From positions 27,025-91,024 of the forward strand of contig JAMCUN010000032.1 in assembly GCA_023381415.1 (NCBI GenBank): a stretch of 64,000 nt of DNA. The letters are read 5' to 3'. This document shows positions 44,883-54,573 of the stretch, piece by piece (the first letter of the stretch is position 1; each line of letters opens with the position of its first letter). The translations under genes were made by a program, and so were the position numbers. This stretch comes from Thermoplasmatota archaeon (GTDB lineage Archaea > Thermoplasmatota > Thermoplasmata > Thermoplasmatales > GCA-001856825). Under the pieces are notes generated by a model, which was not told where the DNA came from, did not search any database, and saw only the letters and a program-made list of their open reading frames with translations.

Positions 44883-47800
44883 ATGTTCCTTAAAAGAATT
44901 GAAATGGAGAATTTCAAGTCATTTGGAAGAAAGACAGTGGTGGATTTCAGATCAGGTTATACATCCGTCACTGGCCCTAACGCGTCAGGTAAGAGCAACA
45001 TAGGGGACGCATTGCTTTTCGTTCTTGGGACCAAGAGCAACAAGTCTCTCAGGGCGCAGAAGCTTACCGACCTCATTCACAGAAATCAATCAGGGAAGCC
45101 ATCACCGTACCTGAAGGCCAGTGTCACGTTTGACAACAAGGACAGGCTTGTACCACTCGATGCAAACGAAGTCACATTTACAAGAATGGTCAAACTCTCA
45201 GAGAACAATGATCAGGACTATTCCTCCTATTACTATATCAACGAAGACAGAGCAAGACTCCAGGATTTCGAATATCTGCTCGAGAAGGTAAAGATATTCG
45301 CGGACGGTTACAATTTTGTCAGGCAGGGGGATATTACCGGGATAGTTGAGATGACACCCCTTGAGAGAAGAGGGATACTGGAAGAGGTCGGTGGAATCTC
45401 AGTATACAACACAGAGATAGAGAAGGCAAACAACGAGAAGGAGAAGACAAGGGAGAATATGGTCACTGTCCAGGCCCTTGTTGCGGAATTATCAGGCAGG
45501 GTTGAACTACTGACGAAAGAGAAGGAACAGGCAGAGGCATATCTTTCGAAGAAGGGGGAAATTGAGCGAGACGAATCAATCATACTATTCAGGAAAAAGA
45601 GCGATACTGAGAGCGAAATCACCACAATAAAGGAACAGATCGAGAAGATCAACTCTGAAATAAATGCAACAGACGAGAAGGTGAAGGAACTGGTGGCAAA
45701 GGGGGACGAACTCGACAAGAGGATATCGTCACTGCAAGAGAGTAACAAAGAACTGGAAGAATTCCAGAGGATAAAGGCTGACCTCGACTCCAGCAAGATA
45801 AACTACGCAAAGGTAAATATGGAGCACGAGAACCTTCTTGGAACAATCTCTCAGATAAAGAAGGAGATATCGGACCTCACATCAAGGAAGAAAAAACTGG
45901 AAAATGAGGTTAAACAGAATGAGACAAAGGTGAAGTCTCTAGAAGAGGATCTGAAATCCAAGAATGACGAGCTCAAGGAACTTGAACTCAACATTCAAGA
46001 CCTGGAAAATAAATCTGCCACCTCCGTCGATAAATTTGAAGACCTGGCAAAGACGATAAATGAAATCAACAGACAGAAAGAAGATACCCTCAACGAGCTA
46101 GCAAAACACAAATCAAATCTCTCCTCAATACAGGCCAGAAACACTGGGATAATGGAGGAGATGTCAAAAGTTGAGGAGGAGCTGGCAACCCTGGAATTCT
46201 CAATAAAGGACGCAGACTGGAGGTCCAAAAACCTCAAGAAAACATCACCGCAGGGGGAGGATTTCAACAAACTATACCTCGAAACAAAGAAGAGGATAGA
46301 TCAACTGAGAAAGGACGAGGAGGATATAACCACTCAGATTGAAAAGGCAGAAAGCGAGGTGGGTAAGGTTCAGGGAGTCAAACTTTCAGGCGTATGGGAG
46401 AGCATAAATTTCATCAATACTGAGTCAGCAAACGGCAATCTGAAGGGGATAAGAGGAACTGTCGATTCGCTTATATCTTATTCGCCGGAGAATGAGAAAG
46501 CAGTAAGAGCAGCAGCTGGGAACAGGCTCTTCAGCATAGTCGTTGAAAAGGACGAGGATGCCCAGGCTGCTATCGAGTCCCTGAAGAGGAAAGGGAAGGG
46601 CAGGCTCACTTTCCTACCACTGAACAAGATCATACCACTTAGGCCAAGGGGGAAGGCAGTGATGCTAGCGCAGGACAAGTCTACTCTCGGATTCCTGTCT
46701 GAGAAGGTCACTGCAGAGGACTCCCTAAAAGACATAATCAGTTACGTATTTTCAGATACCCTCCTGGTAAGGGATATGAAGGTAGCAAGGGAGGTCATGG
46801 GAGGGGTCAGAATTGTCACTCTCGATGGAGACCTCATAGACCCAAGCAACGCGATGACAGGAGGGACCCTGCCGAAGAGGGAAATTGCAAAGGACCTAGA
46901 CGGACTAACAGCGAAGCTCTCATCTTTGAAAGGGAGGAGGGTGGAGATAAGGAACGAACTCGGTCTACTCGAAAACGAACTGAGGGGCTTAGCGGAGAAG
47001 ATAAACAAGGCACATCTAGAGGTTGGGAAGAGCGAAGGGGAATACAATCAGATGGTGAGCAGGAAAAAGGAGCTGGAGGAACAGTTGAGGAAGAAGAAGG
47101 CGTACCTCGATGAAAGGAAAAAGCTTCTTGAAATTGGGCACAACGATGAGATGGCAGAAAACGCTGCCATAGAACAGATAAACTCCGAACTAGAGTCTAT
47201 AAACGCGAAGATAGAGAAGATAAATGCAGAGAAGGACAAGGCGATGGACAAGAAGACTAGGGAGGAGATAAGGGCGATGAAACAGAGGCTGGGAGAACTG
47301 AAGAATGAAGTCGAGGAGCGTGTGACGAACCTGAACAACCAGAAGATGACCCTTAGCGGCCTTAAGGCAAATCTCGATTCTGTTGAGGAATCGATTGAGC
47401 TGAAGCAGGACGAGCTTTCCAACGGTAAGAAGACTTCAGACGAAATGGAGGCTTCCATGCAGAAGATCAAGGGGGAACTGGATGCCCTGACGTCCCTGTA
47501 CCAGTCAAAGGAAGGAAAACTGAAAAAGAGGGGGGAAGAAATAGAGAAAATCACAAATGAGAGATTCAAGGTTCGGTCAGAGATAGACTCCAAGACGACA
47601 ATAAAGAAGACTAAGATGGACTTCCTGCTCTCGCTACAAGCCAAGATGGAGGATGCTACCCAGAGGATATCTGAACTGAGCAAGGAGATAGAGGAGAAGA
47701 AGTACGAAATTATAGAGGACCACAGGTCAGTTGAGGAGATAAAGAAGGAGATTAACATCCTGGAGAACCAGCTCCGCGAAATGGAGCCGATCAACCTAAA

Positions 47801-48392
47801 GAGCATTAACGATTACGCCGAAGAGAAGGGAAGACTTGACGAACTGCTTGGCAAGAAGTTAAGGCTTGAGGAAGAGATGAGCAGGCTTGGAGAACTTGAA
47901 AGCAAACTGGAGGAGCAGAAGAAGGTGGTATTCCTTGAGGTCTTTGAAGCGGTGAACAAGAACTTCATAGGCATTTATAAGGAACTCACAAACGGAGGGG
48001 AAGGATATCTTATGCTGGAAAATGTCACTAACCCGTTCCAGGGAGGGCTTGTAATAAAGGCATCTTCCAAGGGGAAGAAGGTGGATAACCTGGCATCACT
48101 GAGTGGCGGCGAAAAGAGCATTGCAGCCCTTTCATTCATCATAGCAATACAGAACTACGATCCTTCTCCAATCTACTTTATGGACGAAGTGGACATGTTC
48201 CTTGACGGAGTCAATGCCGAGAATGTCGGCAGATTGTTCAGGAGGAATTCTGAGAGCGCTCAGATCATAGCTGTAACACTCAGGAAAGCGACAATGAAAT
48301 ACGCACATCAGATAATAGGAGTTACATTCCAGGACAAGAATAGCACTGTCTTTACGAAGGAGCTGGAACCTGAGGAGGCGGTGGCAACATGA
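44883..48392 (+). CDS. smc: SMC chromosome segregation ATPase
   Basis: A condensin-type SMC of about 1169 residues. Walker A GPNASGKSN lies about 31 residues in; long coiled coils flank a hinge with GVWESINF and IRGTVDSLISY near residues 500-540; the C-terminal head has the signature LSGGEKSIAAL and Walker B PIYFMDEVDMFLDG. The ORF track uses GTG 44874, but ATG 44883 has GGTG six bases upstream and gives the usual start MFLKRIEMENFKSFG. It overlaps scpA by four bases. Confidence 0.95.
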   Translation: MFLKRIEMENFKSFGRKTVVDFRSGYTSVTGPNASGKSNIGDALLFVLGTKSNKSLRAQKLTDLIHRNQSGKPSPYLKASVTFDNKDRLVPLDANEVTFTRMVKLSENNDQDYSSYYYINEDRARLQDFEYLLEKVKIFADGYNFVRQGDITGIVEMTPLERRGILEEVGGISVYNTEIEKANNEKEKTRENMVTVQALVAELSGRVELLTKEKEQAEAYLSKKGEIERDESIILFRKKSDTESEITTIKEQIEKINSEINATDEKVKELVAKGDELDKRISSLQESNKELEEFQRIKADLDSSKINYAKVNMEHENLLGTISQIKKEISDLTSRKKKLENEVKQNETKVKSLEEDLKSKNDELKELELNIQDLENKSATSVDKFEDLAKTINEINRQKEDTLNELAKHKSNLSSIQARNTGIMEEMSKVEEELATLEFSIKDADWRSKNLKKTSPQGEDFNKLYLETKKRIDQLRKDEEDITTQIEKAESEVGKVQGVKLSGVWESINFINTESANGNLKGIRGTVDSLISYSPENEKAVRAAAGNRLFSIVVEKDEDAQAAIESLKRKGKGRLTFLPLNKIIPLRPRGKAVMLAQDKSTLGFLSEKVTAEDSLKDIISYVFSDTLLVRDMKVAREVMGGVRIVTLDGDLIDPSNAMTGGTLPKREIAKDLDGLTAKLSSLKGRRVEIRNELGLLENELRGLAEKINKAHLEVGKSEGEYNQMVSRKKELEEQLRKKKAYLDERKKLLEIGHNDEMAENAAIEQINSELESINAKIEKINAEKDKAMDKKTREEIRAMKQRLGELKNEVEERVTNLNNQKMTLSGLKANLDSVEESIELKQDELSNGKKTSDEMEASMQKIKGELDALTSLYQSKEGKLKKRGEEIEKITNERFKVRSEIDSKTTIKKTKMDFLLSLQAKMEDATQRISELSKEIEEKKYEIIEDHRSVEEIKKEINILENQLREMEPINLKSINDYAEEKGRLDELLGKKLRLEEEMSRLGELESKLEEQKKVVFLEVFEAVNKNFIGIYKELTNGGEGYLMLENVTNPFQGGLVIKASSKGKKVDNLASLSGGEKSIAALSFIIAIQNYDPSPIYFMDEVDMFLDGVNAENVGRLFRRNSESAQIIAVTLRKATMKYAHQIIGVTFQDKNSTVFTKELEPEEAVAT

Positions 48393-49168
48393 CATCAGAG
48401 CTGTTCTCTGAGATCCTGAACAAGAACAAGGATCAGGCGGTCATTGAGAAGATCATGCAGGAGGAGATATCGCCGGAGATCGAGAACAAGAGGGGGGAGA
48501 TAATCCTGAAGGTTCTTGAGGTTGTAGATAAGTATGGCCTCGACCCCTGGAACATCGATCTTGATAAATTCACAACTGTTTTCCTGAGCGAGGTAAACAA
48601 GTACTTCAGGGACTTCCCTGTGGCTGGTAAAATAGTATATTTCGCCTGGATCAATATAAGGAACAAGAGCGAACTGATGCTTCCTCAGCCTGAAGAGCCA
48701 GAGGAGATATTTGAAGATTCAGTGGACGTAGGTGGGGAGGAGCTTCCAGTGCCGGAAATATCTCTTGGATACCTGCCCGTCGAGAAGAGGAACGTTACAA
48801 TAGAGGACATAGTGGATGCGATAAAGAATACTCCGATAAGCTTCCTTACAAACACAGTAAGGAAGGCAAAGAAGATAATATTCCAGGAGACAGCACACCC
48901 AGAGGACTTCCAGGTAATCATAGGCGAGGTCTGGAACAGGATGCTCCACTCAAAGAAGGATCATTTCACCATGGAATCTATTTCCAAAGGCTCTACAGAT
49001 GACCTGATTGACGTGTTCCAGTCCTCCCTGTTCCTCTCATACTTTGGCCGGATCGAACTGAACCAGGAGGTACCCTTCGGCAACATATGGATAAAGATGT
49101 TGAAGAAGGACAGCAGTACGACACCTGTCCCGGAAGTGAAACTAGAAACAGACGACTTCGTAGTATAA
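48389..49168 (+). CDS. scpA: ScpA-type kleisin
   Basis: A 259-residue kleisin that bridges SMC heads. The N-terminal half has KYGLDPWNIDLDKFTTVFL and YFAWINIRNKSELMLP, typical of ScpA, and the C-terminal end forms a winged helix (ESISKGSTDDLIDVFQSSLFLSYFGRIELNQE). The ATG overlaps the smc stop. No ScpB gene is seen in the window. Confidence 0.9.
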   Translation: MTSELFSEILNKNKDQAVIEKIMQEEISPEIENKRGEIILKVLEVVDKYGLDPWNIDLDKFTTVFLSEVNKYFRDFPVAGKIVYFAWINIRNKSELMLPQPEEPEEIFEDSVDVGGEELPVPEISLGYLPVEKRNVTIEDIVDAIKNTPISFLTNTVRKAKKIIFQETAHPEDFQVIIGEVWNRMLHSKKDHFTMESISKGSTDDLIDVFQSSLFLSYFGRIELNQEVPFGNIWIKMLKKDSSTTPVPEVKLETDDFVV

Positions 49169-49268
49169 CTGCTCCAGATAGTCTCCTTAGAATTTCGACT
49201 TGTTCTGGAAAGTTAGTCTTGTGACCTTAAATATCCAGTACCTGAACTCAGGCAGAGGGAGGGTGAAA

Positions 49269-49718
49269 TCAGCTCTGGGTGAGAATCTTTTCCATGGAGT
49301 ATGCGTCAGATCCGTCGTTGTAATATGAAGGGAGCAAACTTGCGATAGAGTATCCGTGATTTTTGTAGAATGCGATTGCTTCAAGATTGTCTGTCCTCAC
49401 CTCGAGCTTGATCCTGTTTATCTTAACCTTCTGAGCTTCCTGTTCGAAGAGCGTTATCAATCCAGTTCCGATGCCGTTTCTTCTGAAAGGCTTATCGACT
49501 GCGAGCATCAGTATCCTTGCCTCCTTCTCCCCTGATATTCCTCCGCAGATGAAACCTGCAACCGTCTGGTCGGACATTCCAAGTATGAAGGCAGAAGGCC
49601 ACGACTTCTGTATGTCTAGAAATACGAAGTCGTTGTACCGTTCCGTCAGGTTCCTCTTTGTAATCTCTATTACATCGTCGAGCTGAGATTGCTTGAACAG
49701 TCTGAACTGGACAAACAT
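49269..49718 (-). CDS. GNAT-family N-acetyltransferase
   Basis: A 149-residue GNAT protein. The acetyl-CoA motif is RRNGIGTGLI near residue 80 and the following EVRTDNLEAIAFYKNHGYSI is the RimI-like motif B. It may acetylate protein N-termini or another amine. It follows the S-adenosylmethionine synthetase gene by nine bases, so the two probably share a transcript. Confidence 0.88.
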   Translation of the reverse strand: MFVQFRLFKQSQLDDVIEITKRNLTERYNDFVFLDIQKSWPSAFILGMSDQTVAGFICGGISGEKEARILMLAVDKPFRRNGIGTGLITLFEQEAQKVKINRIKLEVRTDNLEAIAFYKNHGYSIASLLPSYYNDGSDAYSMEKILTQS

Positions 49719-49726
49719 TGTCTTCT

Positions 49727-50923
49727 TCAGAAGGTGTTTATCTCCCCCGCTACGAGCATCTTGGTTATCCTGTTCAGGTTTGCCAGCCAGTCGTCTGCGA
49801 TGTTAGTGAAATCCTTGGTATACTTCTTTGCTACCTGCTCTGTTGTTCCCACTATCTGGAGGTTGGCAACGTGCGGATCGTCAATCGGTCTTCCTATCTG
49901 TGAAACGATCCTTACGTGGATCTCAGGTACGTCCCCACCTGATTCTTTTATGCACTGCTCCGCTATCTTCATTGCTGCCAGATTGTACAGCTTGCCGACG
50001 TGGGTGACCGGATTCTTGCCAGCCGCCGCTTCCATGCTCATCGGCCTGTAAGGTGTGATAAGGCCAGTGACTCTGTTCCCCCTCCCGACCGACCCGTCAT
50101 CTCCGTTCTCCATAGAAAGTCCCGTGACTGTGAGGTAATACAACTTTTCCTTTGGATTGTCCGCGGTGTTGATTGCCACTTTTATTTCGCGCTTTGCTTC
50201 CTTCTGTACGTACTTCTCGACCATCTCCCTTGCCTTCTCTTTCTTGTCCACGTAGTCTTCCCCGTCCTTGAGGTATTTTCCTACCATTGCAGCGGCGATT
50301 GTGAGGTTTATCGTATCCTTCTTCCTGAACCCCATCACTTTGACGTCATAACCGAGTGCTGGGATGGTCTTCTTCAGGTCAGAGTTAACGAAGTTCTCTG
50401 CCCTCATCACTGCCTTTTCAACCTCGGAGAATGGAGCAAATCCTACACCAAAAGAGGTATCGTTGGACAGGAGCTTTGTTGTGTCATAGAGTGACCTGAG
50501 GTCAATCGAGCCGTGGCCGATCCTGCAGTCGATCATGACATCGCTTTCGATATTTAGCGTGTCAAACCTGTTCCTCAGATAGTCTGAAGCTGCCTTGATC
50601 GCGATGCTTCTATACGGTATCCTCTTCCCGTTTACTGTAGTTGTCGCTCTCCCGGAAAGAAGTATGTATACAGGTTCAAGAATAATGCCTCCATTGAATT
50701 CCGGCTGAGACTGCCCACCAACAACTTCCACCTGGTCTGTGTTGTGATGCAGTATTCGACCATAATTCTCTATGTAGTACTTTGACAGAGATCTGCTCAC
50801 TGCCTCTGCTATTCCATCAGATACAGAATCTGGATGGCCGATTCCCTTTCGTTCAACTATCTCGACCTCCCTATCCTCAACTCTAGCCTGAGGCAGAGAT
50901 TCGACTATTATGTTCCTTTGCAT
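49727..50923 (-). CDS. mat: S-adenosylmethionine synthetase, archaeal type
   Basis: Makes S-adenosylmethionine from methionine and ATP. The 398-residue protein is of the archaeal MAT class, distinct from bacterial MetK: IVERKGIGHPDSVSDGIAEAVS near residue 23, IDCRIGHGSIDLR, and GDDGSVGRGNRVTGLI. It supplies methyl groups for SUMT and radical SAM cofactor for the two radical SAM enzymes in the window. Confidence 0.95.
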   Translation of the reverse strand: MQRNIIVESLPQARVEDREVEIVERKGIGHPDSVSDGIAEAVSRSLSKYYIENYGRILHHNTDQVEVVGGQSQPEFNGGIILEPVYILLSGRATTTVNGKRIPYRSIAIKAASDYLRNRFDTLNIESDVMIDCRIGHGSIDLRSLYDTTKLLSNDTSFGVGFAPFSEVEKAVMRAENFVNSDLKKTIPALGYDVKVMGFRKKDTINLTIAAAMVGKYLKDGEDYVDKKEKAREMVEKYVQKEAKREIKVAINTADNPKEKLYYLTVTGLSMENGDDGSVGRGNRVTGLITPYRPMSMEAAAGKNPVTHVGKLYNLAAMKIAEQCIKESGGDVPEIHVRIVSQIGRPIDDPHVANLQIVGTTEQVAKKYTKDFTNIADDWLANLNRITKMLVAGEINTF

Positions 50924-51015
50924 TAGGATTCCTCCATATTCACTAAAATTTCCTCTATAAATAAAATGTTTGTTGTTCTAACTGCATAAAAACACAGGCA
51001 ACGTTCCAAAAAATA

Positions 51016-51024
51016 GTTTAATAG
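51016..51024 (+). promoter_or_regulatory. TATA box of leaderless purH
   Basis: GTTTAATAG centred 25 bases before the GTG at 51045. Confidence 0.5.
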
Positions 51025-51044
51025 ATTCCAAGGATTCGGTTATC

Positions 51045-52526
51045 GTGAAGAGGGGAGAGATGAGGAACGCTATAATATCAGTTTCATCAAAAGAAGGGTT
51101 AGAGAAAGCAGGAAAATTCCTGATTCAGAACGACTTCAACATTTTCGGAACATCCGGGACAAGAATGTACCTGGAAAGGAATGGAATTAGGTGCGGAAGC
51201 GTGGATGAATTAACTGGAAATCCAGAAATTCTGGGTGGACGGGTTAAGACGCTTTCTGCCGCACTTTCGGCAGGCATACTTGCGGAGGACAGGGACGACG
51301 AGGAGCTGAAGAGATACGGGTACATCCCGATAGACCTTGTGTACGTTGAGCTTTACGACTTCATTGGCTCCTTCAGGAAGAAGATAGGTGACTTGGTTGA
51401 ATTTATAGACATTGGTGGAGTGACGATGCTAAGGGCAGCTGCCAAAAACTTCAGCAGGGTGATAACAGTACCCGGAGGGGAGGCCATGGAATGGGTGATG
51501 TCTGAAATGAAGGAAGGGGAAATACCTCTTGTTCTAAGGAAAAAGTTGGCGGCAGATACCTTCAGACTCACGTCCCTCTACGATTATGCCATATCCGAAT
51601 GGATGGGGGCTGACGGGAAAAACTTCACTACAGGAGGGATTGAAACAACGAAGTTAAGATATGGTGAGAACCCCCATCAGGCAGCCCGTTCATATGCTCT
51701 TTATCCTCCCTTTTATGAAGTCATTAAGGTAGGGAAGGAAGTGAGTTTCAACAACATCATAGACGCATGGACCGCCTGGGAACTTTCTTTCAGGATCGGG
51801 CGAGGTTCAAGTACAGTCGTAAAGCATGCATCTCCTTGTGGGGCTGCGGTTGGTGAAAATTCGATGGAGAAGGCATATTCGTCTGATCCAATCTCCGCAT
51901 ATGGTGGTATTCTGGCCCACAACGGAGTGGTCAACAAGGGACATGCATCCTTCCTCAAGGACAAGTTTCTTGAGTTAATAATAGCAAGAGATTTTGAAGA
52001 AGACGCAATTGAACTGCTGGACAAGAAGAAGAACATTAGGCTCCTAAGAGGAAAGGATGATGTGTATTCAGTGCCTGACATAAGGAGTGCTGGAAACGTC
52101 CTCCTTGTGCAGGAATGGAACAAGAAATCCAACCTGAAATTCGAGGTGAAGAGCGGAAAGGCTACAGAAAGAACAATCAGCGATGTCAACTTCGGATGGG
52201 AGGTTGTCAAATCTATAAAGAGCAACGCAATTGCAATAGTTCAGGACGGCTGGCTTCTCGCATCTTGCGGCGGACAGCCGAACAGGGTGGATGCCGTCAA
52301 GATAGCGCTGAACAGGGCAGAGGAGTTGAAGAGGATCGATGAAAATAGCCTGCTCGTTTCTGATGGTTTTTTTCCGTTCGCAGATTCGATTGAACTGATT
52401 GAGAGCAGGGGAATAAGGAATATAGCAGCACCATTGGGTTCAATAAGGGACCACGACGTCCTAGATTATGCAGAGATAAAGGGGCTCACGTTCATAGAGA
52501 TAAAGGAGAGGGCGTTCAGGCACTAA
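51045..52526 (+). CDS. purH: AICAR transformylase / IMP cyclohydrolase
   Basis: Last two steps of purine synthesis, using 10-formyl-tetrahydrofolate. The 493-residue frame has the N-terminal MGS-like cyclohydrolase domain (ISVSSKEGLEKAGK, FGTSGTRMYL, GGRVKTLS) and the C-terminal transformylase with LRYGENPHQAA, VVKHASPCGAAVGE and DGFFPFADSIEL. It is the bacterial-type bifunctional enzyme, not the separate PurP/PurO of many archaea. Start GTG at the expected leaderless position; ATG six codons later with GGGGAGAG is an alternative. Fits with folP. Confidence 0.95.
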   Translation: MKRGEMRNAIISVSSKEGLEKAGKFLIQNDFNIFGTSGTRMYLERNGIRCGSVDELTGNPEILGGRVKTLSAALSAGILAEDRDDEELKRYGYIPIDLVYVELYDFIGSFRKKIGDLVEFIDIGGVTMLRAAAKNFSRVITVPGGEAMEWVMSEMKEGEIPLVLRKKLAADTFRLTSLYDYAISEWMGADGKNFTTGGIETTKLRYGENPHQAARSYALYPPFYEVIKVGKEVSFNNIIDAWTAWELSFRIGRGSSTVVKHASPCGAAVGENSMEKAYSSDPISAYGGILAHNGVVNKGHASFLKDKFLELIIARDFEEDAIELLDKKKNIRLLRGKDDVYSVPDIRSAGNVLLVQEWNKKSNLKFEVKSGKATERTISDVNFGWEVVKSIKSNAIAIVQDGWLLASCGGQPNRVDAVKIALNRAEELKRIDENSLLVSDGFFPFADSIELIESRGIRNIAAPLGSIRDHDVLDYAEIKGLTFIEIKERAFRH

Positions 52527-52528
52527 TT

Positions 52529-53308
52529 TCAAGGAACGTAGCGATATATGCCTGTCTTTATCTCCATTATTTCGCCGTCATTCATCAGGTTCCTTATCTC
52601 TTCCTCCAGCTCCTCCCTAGGTATGCGACCTCCTAGCTTGTCAACAAGTTCGTTGAACGATATCTCCCTGTAACTCTTTATTTCCTTCAGGATGTTTTCC
52701 CTGTTCCCACTGTTCACATTCCTTAGAAAAACTTCTATCTGATCCGAAAATTTTTCCACGTCTATAGAACCCTTGAGACTGAAACGCGTGTAAACCCCAA
52801 GCCCGTTTCTTTGAGAGTTCAGAAGGGCTATTAGTTCTTCCTTGTCTCTCGTCCCAGAAGATATTGCCCTTGAAATCTTCTTCACCCTTTCGCTCATGAA
52901 CTGTACCGACTTTGATTCCAGGTACTTGCGCTCTAGTTCGGATATCTTTGAAATGCTCTCAAGGTAGAACCTCTTTGAAATCTGCCCCTGAGAGTTGGAT
53001 ACGGAAACCTTCCCTATCACTAATAAATCGTCATTCTCCTTCAGTTCATCGAGAGCCTCGAGGCTTTCTGAATAGTAAGAACCAACGTAAAGCGTCACTT
53101 CGTTGAATGAGTCCTTGACTCTTAGTGTTGGCCTCTCATCCTCGTCTGACTTCCCTGCAAATTTACCAGAAATCAGAAATCTGCTGACGAGCAGACCCAG
53201 TTCAGAAAGGCCGAATGACGTGCCGTCTTCCCCTTCCTCCTTGTACATCTCGTCGATCCCGAGCAGCTCGGGGGTTGTGATCCTCACCGCAGGCTCCCGT
53301 GCTTTCAT
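52529..53308 (-). CDS. RPA-associated protein
   Basis: A 259-residue protein directly after rpa with a four-base overlap. The middle has an OB-like beta pattern (TLRVKDSFNEVTLYVGSYY) and the C-terminus a winged helix (EISFNELVDKLGGRIPREELEEEI). In euryarchaea such proteins (COG3390) are encoded with RPA and may form part of the single-strand-binding complex. Confidence 0.82.
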   Translation of the reverse strand: MKAREPAVRITTPELLGIDEMYKEEGEDGTSFGLSELGLLVSRFLISGKFAGKSDEDERPTLRVKDSFNEVTLYVGSYYSESLEALDELKENDDLLVIGKVSVSNSQGQISKRFYLESISKISELERKYLESKSVQFMSERVKKISRAISSGTRDKEELIALLNSQRNGLGVYTRFSLKGSIDVEKFSDQIEVFLRNVNSGNRENILKEIKSYREISFNELVDKLGGRIPREELEEEIRNLMNDGEIMEIKTGIYRYVP

Positions 53309-54573
53309 CTTAACGCCTCTATAGCCTTTTGGTATCCTTCACCTATCTTGCTCTCGTCCATCACAGCGACCTCCTCGAATTCCATGTACGTGCCAGATGA
53401 ACCCCTGAAACCGTACACCTTGAACTGCACAGGTTTCATCATCAGCTTCCCCTTTATTTCCTCTAGAAGTTCGGATTCCCTGCCATTTTCTATTGATTTC
53501 TTTATCATGTCCCTCCCTCCTTCCACGTATCTTTCAAGGACCTTCTGGTATCCATAAACAAGCGGAGAAGCGTAACCGTCATCAAGCAACATCGACAATC
53601 TCAGTATCTTTTCCACAGGCGCGTCTGGATGGTTGCTGCACTTACCCTCCTTCACGACCTTTTGACAGACAGAACAAACACTTACCAGTATGTTCTTGTC
53701 AAATATCTTCAGTATTATTCCATCTCCCTCGACGCTTCCGCTTTGAGAGTTTGAGAGCTGTTCCAGTGTCCCGAATTTGCCACTTTCCTGGGAGATAACG
53801 TTTATCTTCGTACCCTTCCCTATTTGAAGGTAGAGTTTCTCCTTGAATTGCTTCACCGAGGCTCCCCTAATCTCCACCTGTCCATCTGTAAGTGGAGTCC
53901 CCCAGCTCTGGACTGAAATGTTTCCGGACGAATCTTCAAGCACCCCAGAATAAAGAGTTACCAAGTCCCTCCCGACCTTATCCCTGCTGCCTGTTGACCT
54001 GAGCGCCCCCTTTATGGTTACATCGTACATATCAGGTTTGAGGTCCTTAATCAATAGTGTCTCGCCAATTACGCTCTTGAGGTTCGATTTTTCCAGGACG
54101 TTCATCTCCATCTTTGAGAATATTGTTAGGTAAGGACGATCGTTGTAATTGCTGACTGAGGCGTTGATCAGCAGTATCAAGTCCCCCTTCCCTATCCTGC
54201 TGGTACCTTCAGGAAATTCTGTGAAAGGGAGCCTTCCCGTCCTATCTTCGAGCGACCCTACGCACCTGATTCTTCTGTTCCCGTCTTTCTCATATTCTAT
54301 GCATCGGACGGAGCTCACACTTCCCAATATATTTCCGTGGTATCCGTCTTTTATTTCCTTGATAGGTGGAGCCTGGAAGAAGATATTCATGTCACCAGAG
54401 TATTTCCTCAAAAGCTCTAGAGCAAGCTTCAGAGGAGCCTCATCCTTTGAGGCAATTCTCTTCTTGAATTCCGTGACGGCCTCCTCGTTGTTCTGGACAG
54501 CCTCACTGAACCTCTTTAAATATTGATCTATAAAATCGTTTCCGGGCAAGACGTTTCTACCTCTTTTCATCAA
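53305..54573 (-). CDS. rpa: Replication protein A, single-strand DNA-binding
   Basis: A 422-residue protein with OB-fold repeats (for example VRCVGSLEDRTGRLPFTEFPEG and TLYSGVLEDSSGNISVQSWG) and a zinc finger CSVCQKVVKEGKCSNHPD near residue 300. This is the typical euryarchaeal RPA layout. It protects single-stranded DNA in replication and repair. Its ATG overlaps the amidohydrolase stop, and its stop overlaps the RPA-associated gene. Confidence 0.9.
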   Translation of the reverse strand: MMKRGRNVLPGNDFIDQYLKRFSEAVQNNEEAVTEFKKRIASKDEAPLKLALELLRKYSGDMNIFFQAPPIKEIKDGYHGNILGSVSSVRCIEYEKDGNRRIRCVGSLEDRTGRLPFTEFPEGTSRIGKGDLILLINASVSNYNDRPYLTIFSKMEMNVLEKSNLKSVIGETLLIKDLKPDMYDVTIKGALRSTGSRDKVGRDLVTLYSGVLEDSSGNISVQSWGTPLTDGQVEIRGASVKQFKEKLYLQIGKGTKINVISQESGKFGTLEQLSNSQSGSVEGDGIILKIFDKNILVSVCSVCQKVVKEGKCSNHPDAPVEKILRLSMLLDDGYASPLVYGYQKVLERYVEGGRDMIKKSIENGRESELLEEIKGKLMMKPVQFKVYGFRGSSGTYMEFEEVAVMDESKIGEGYQKAIEALR

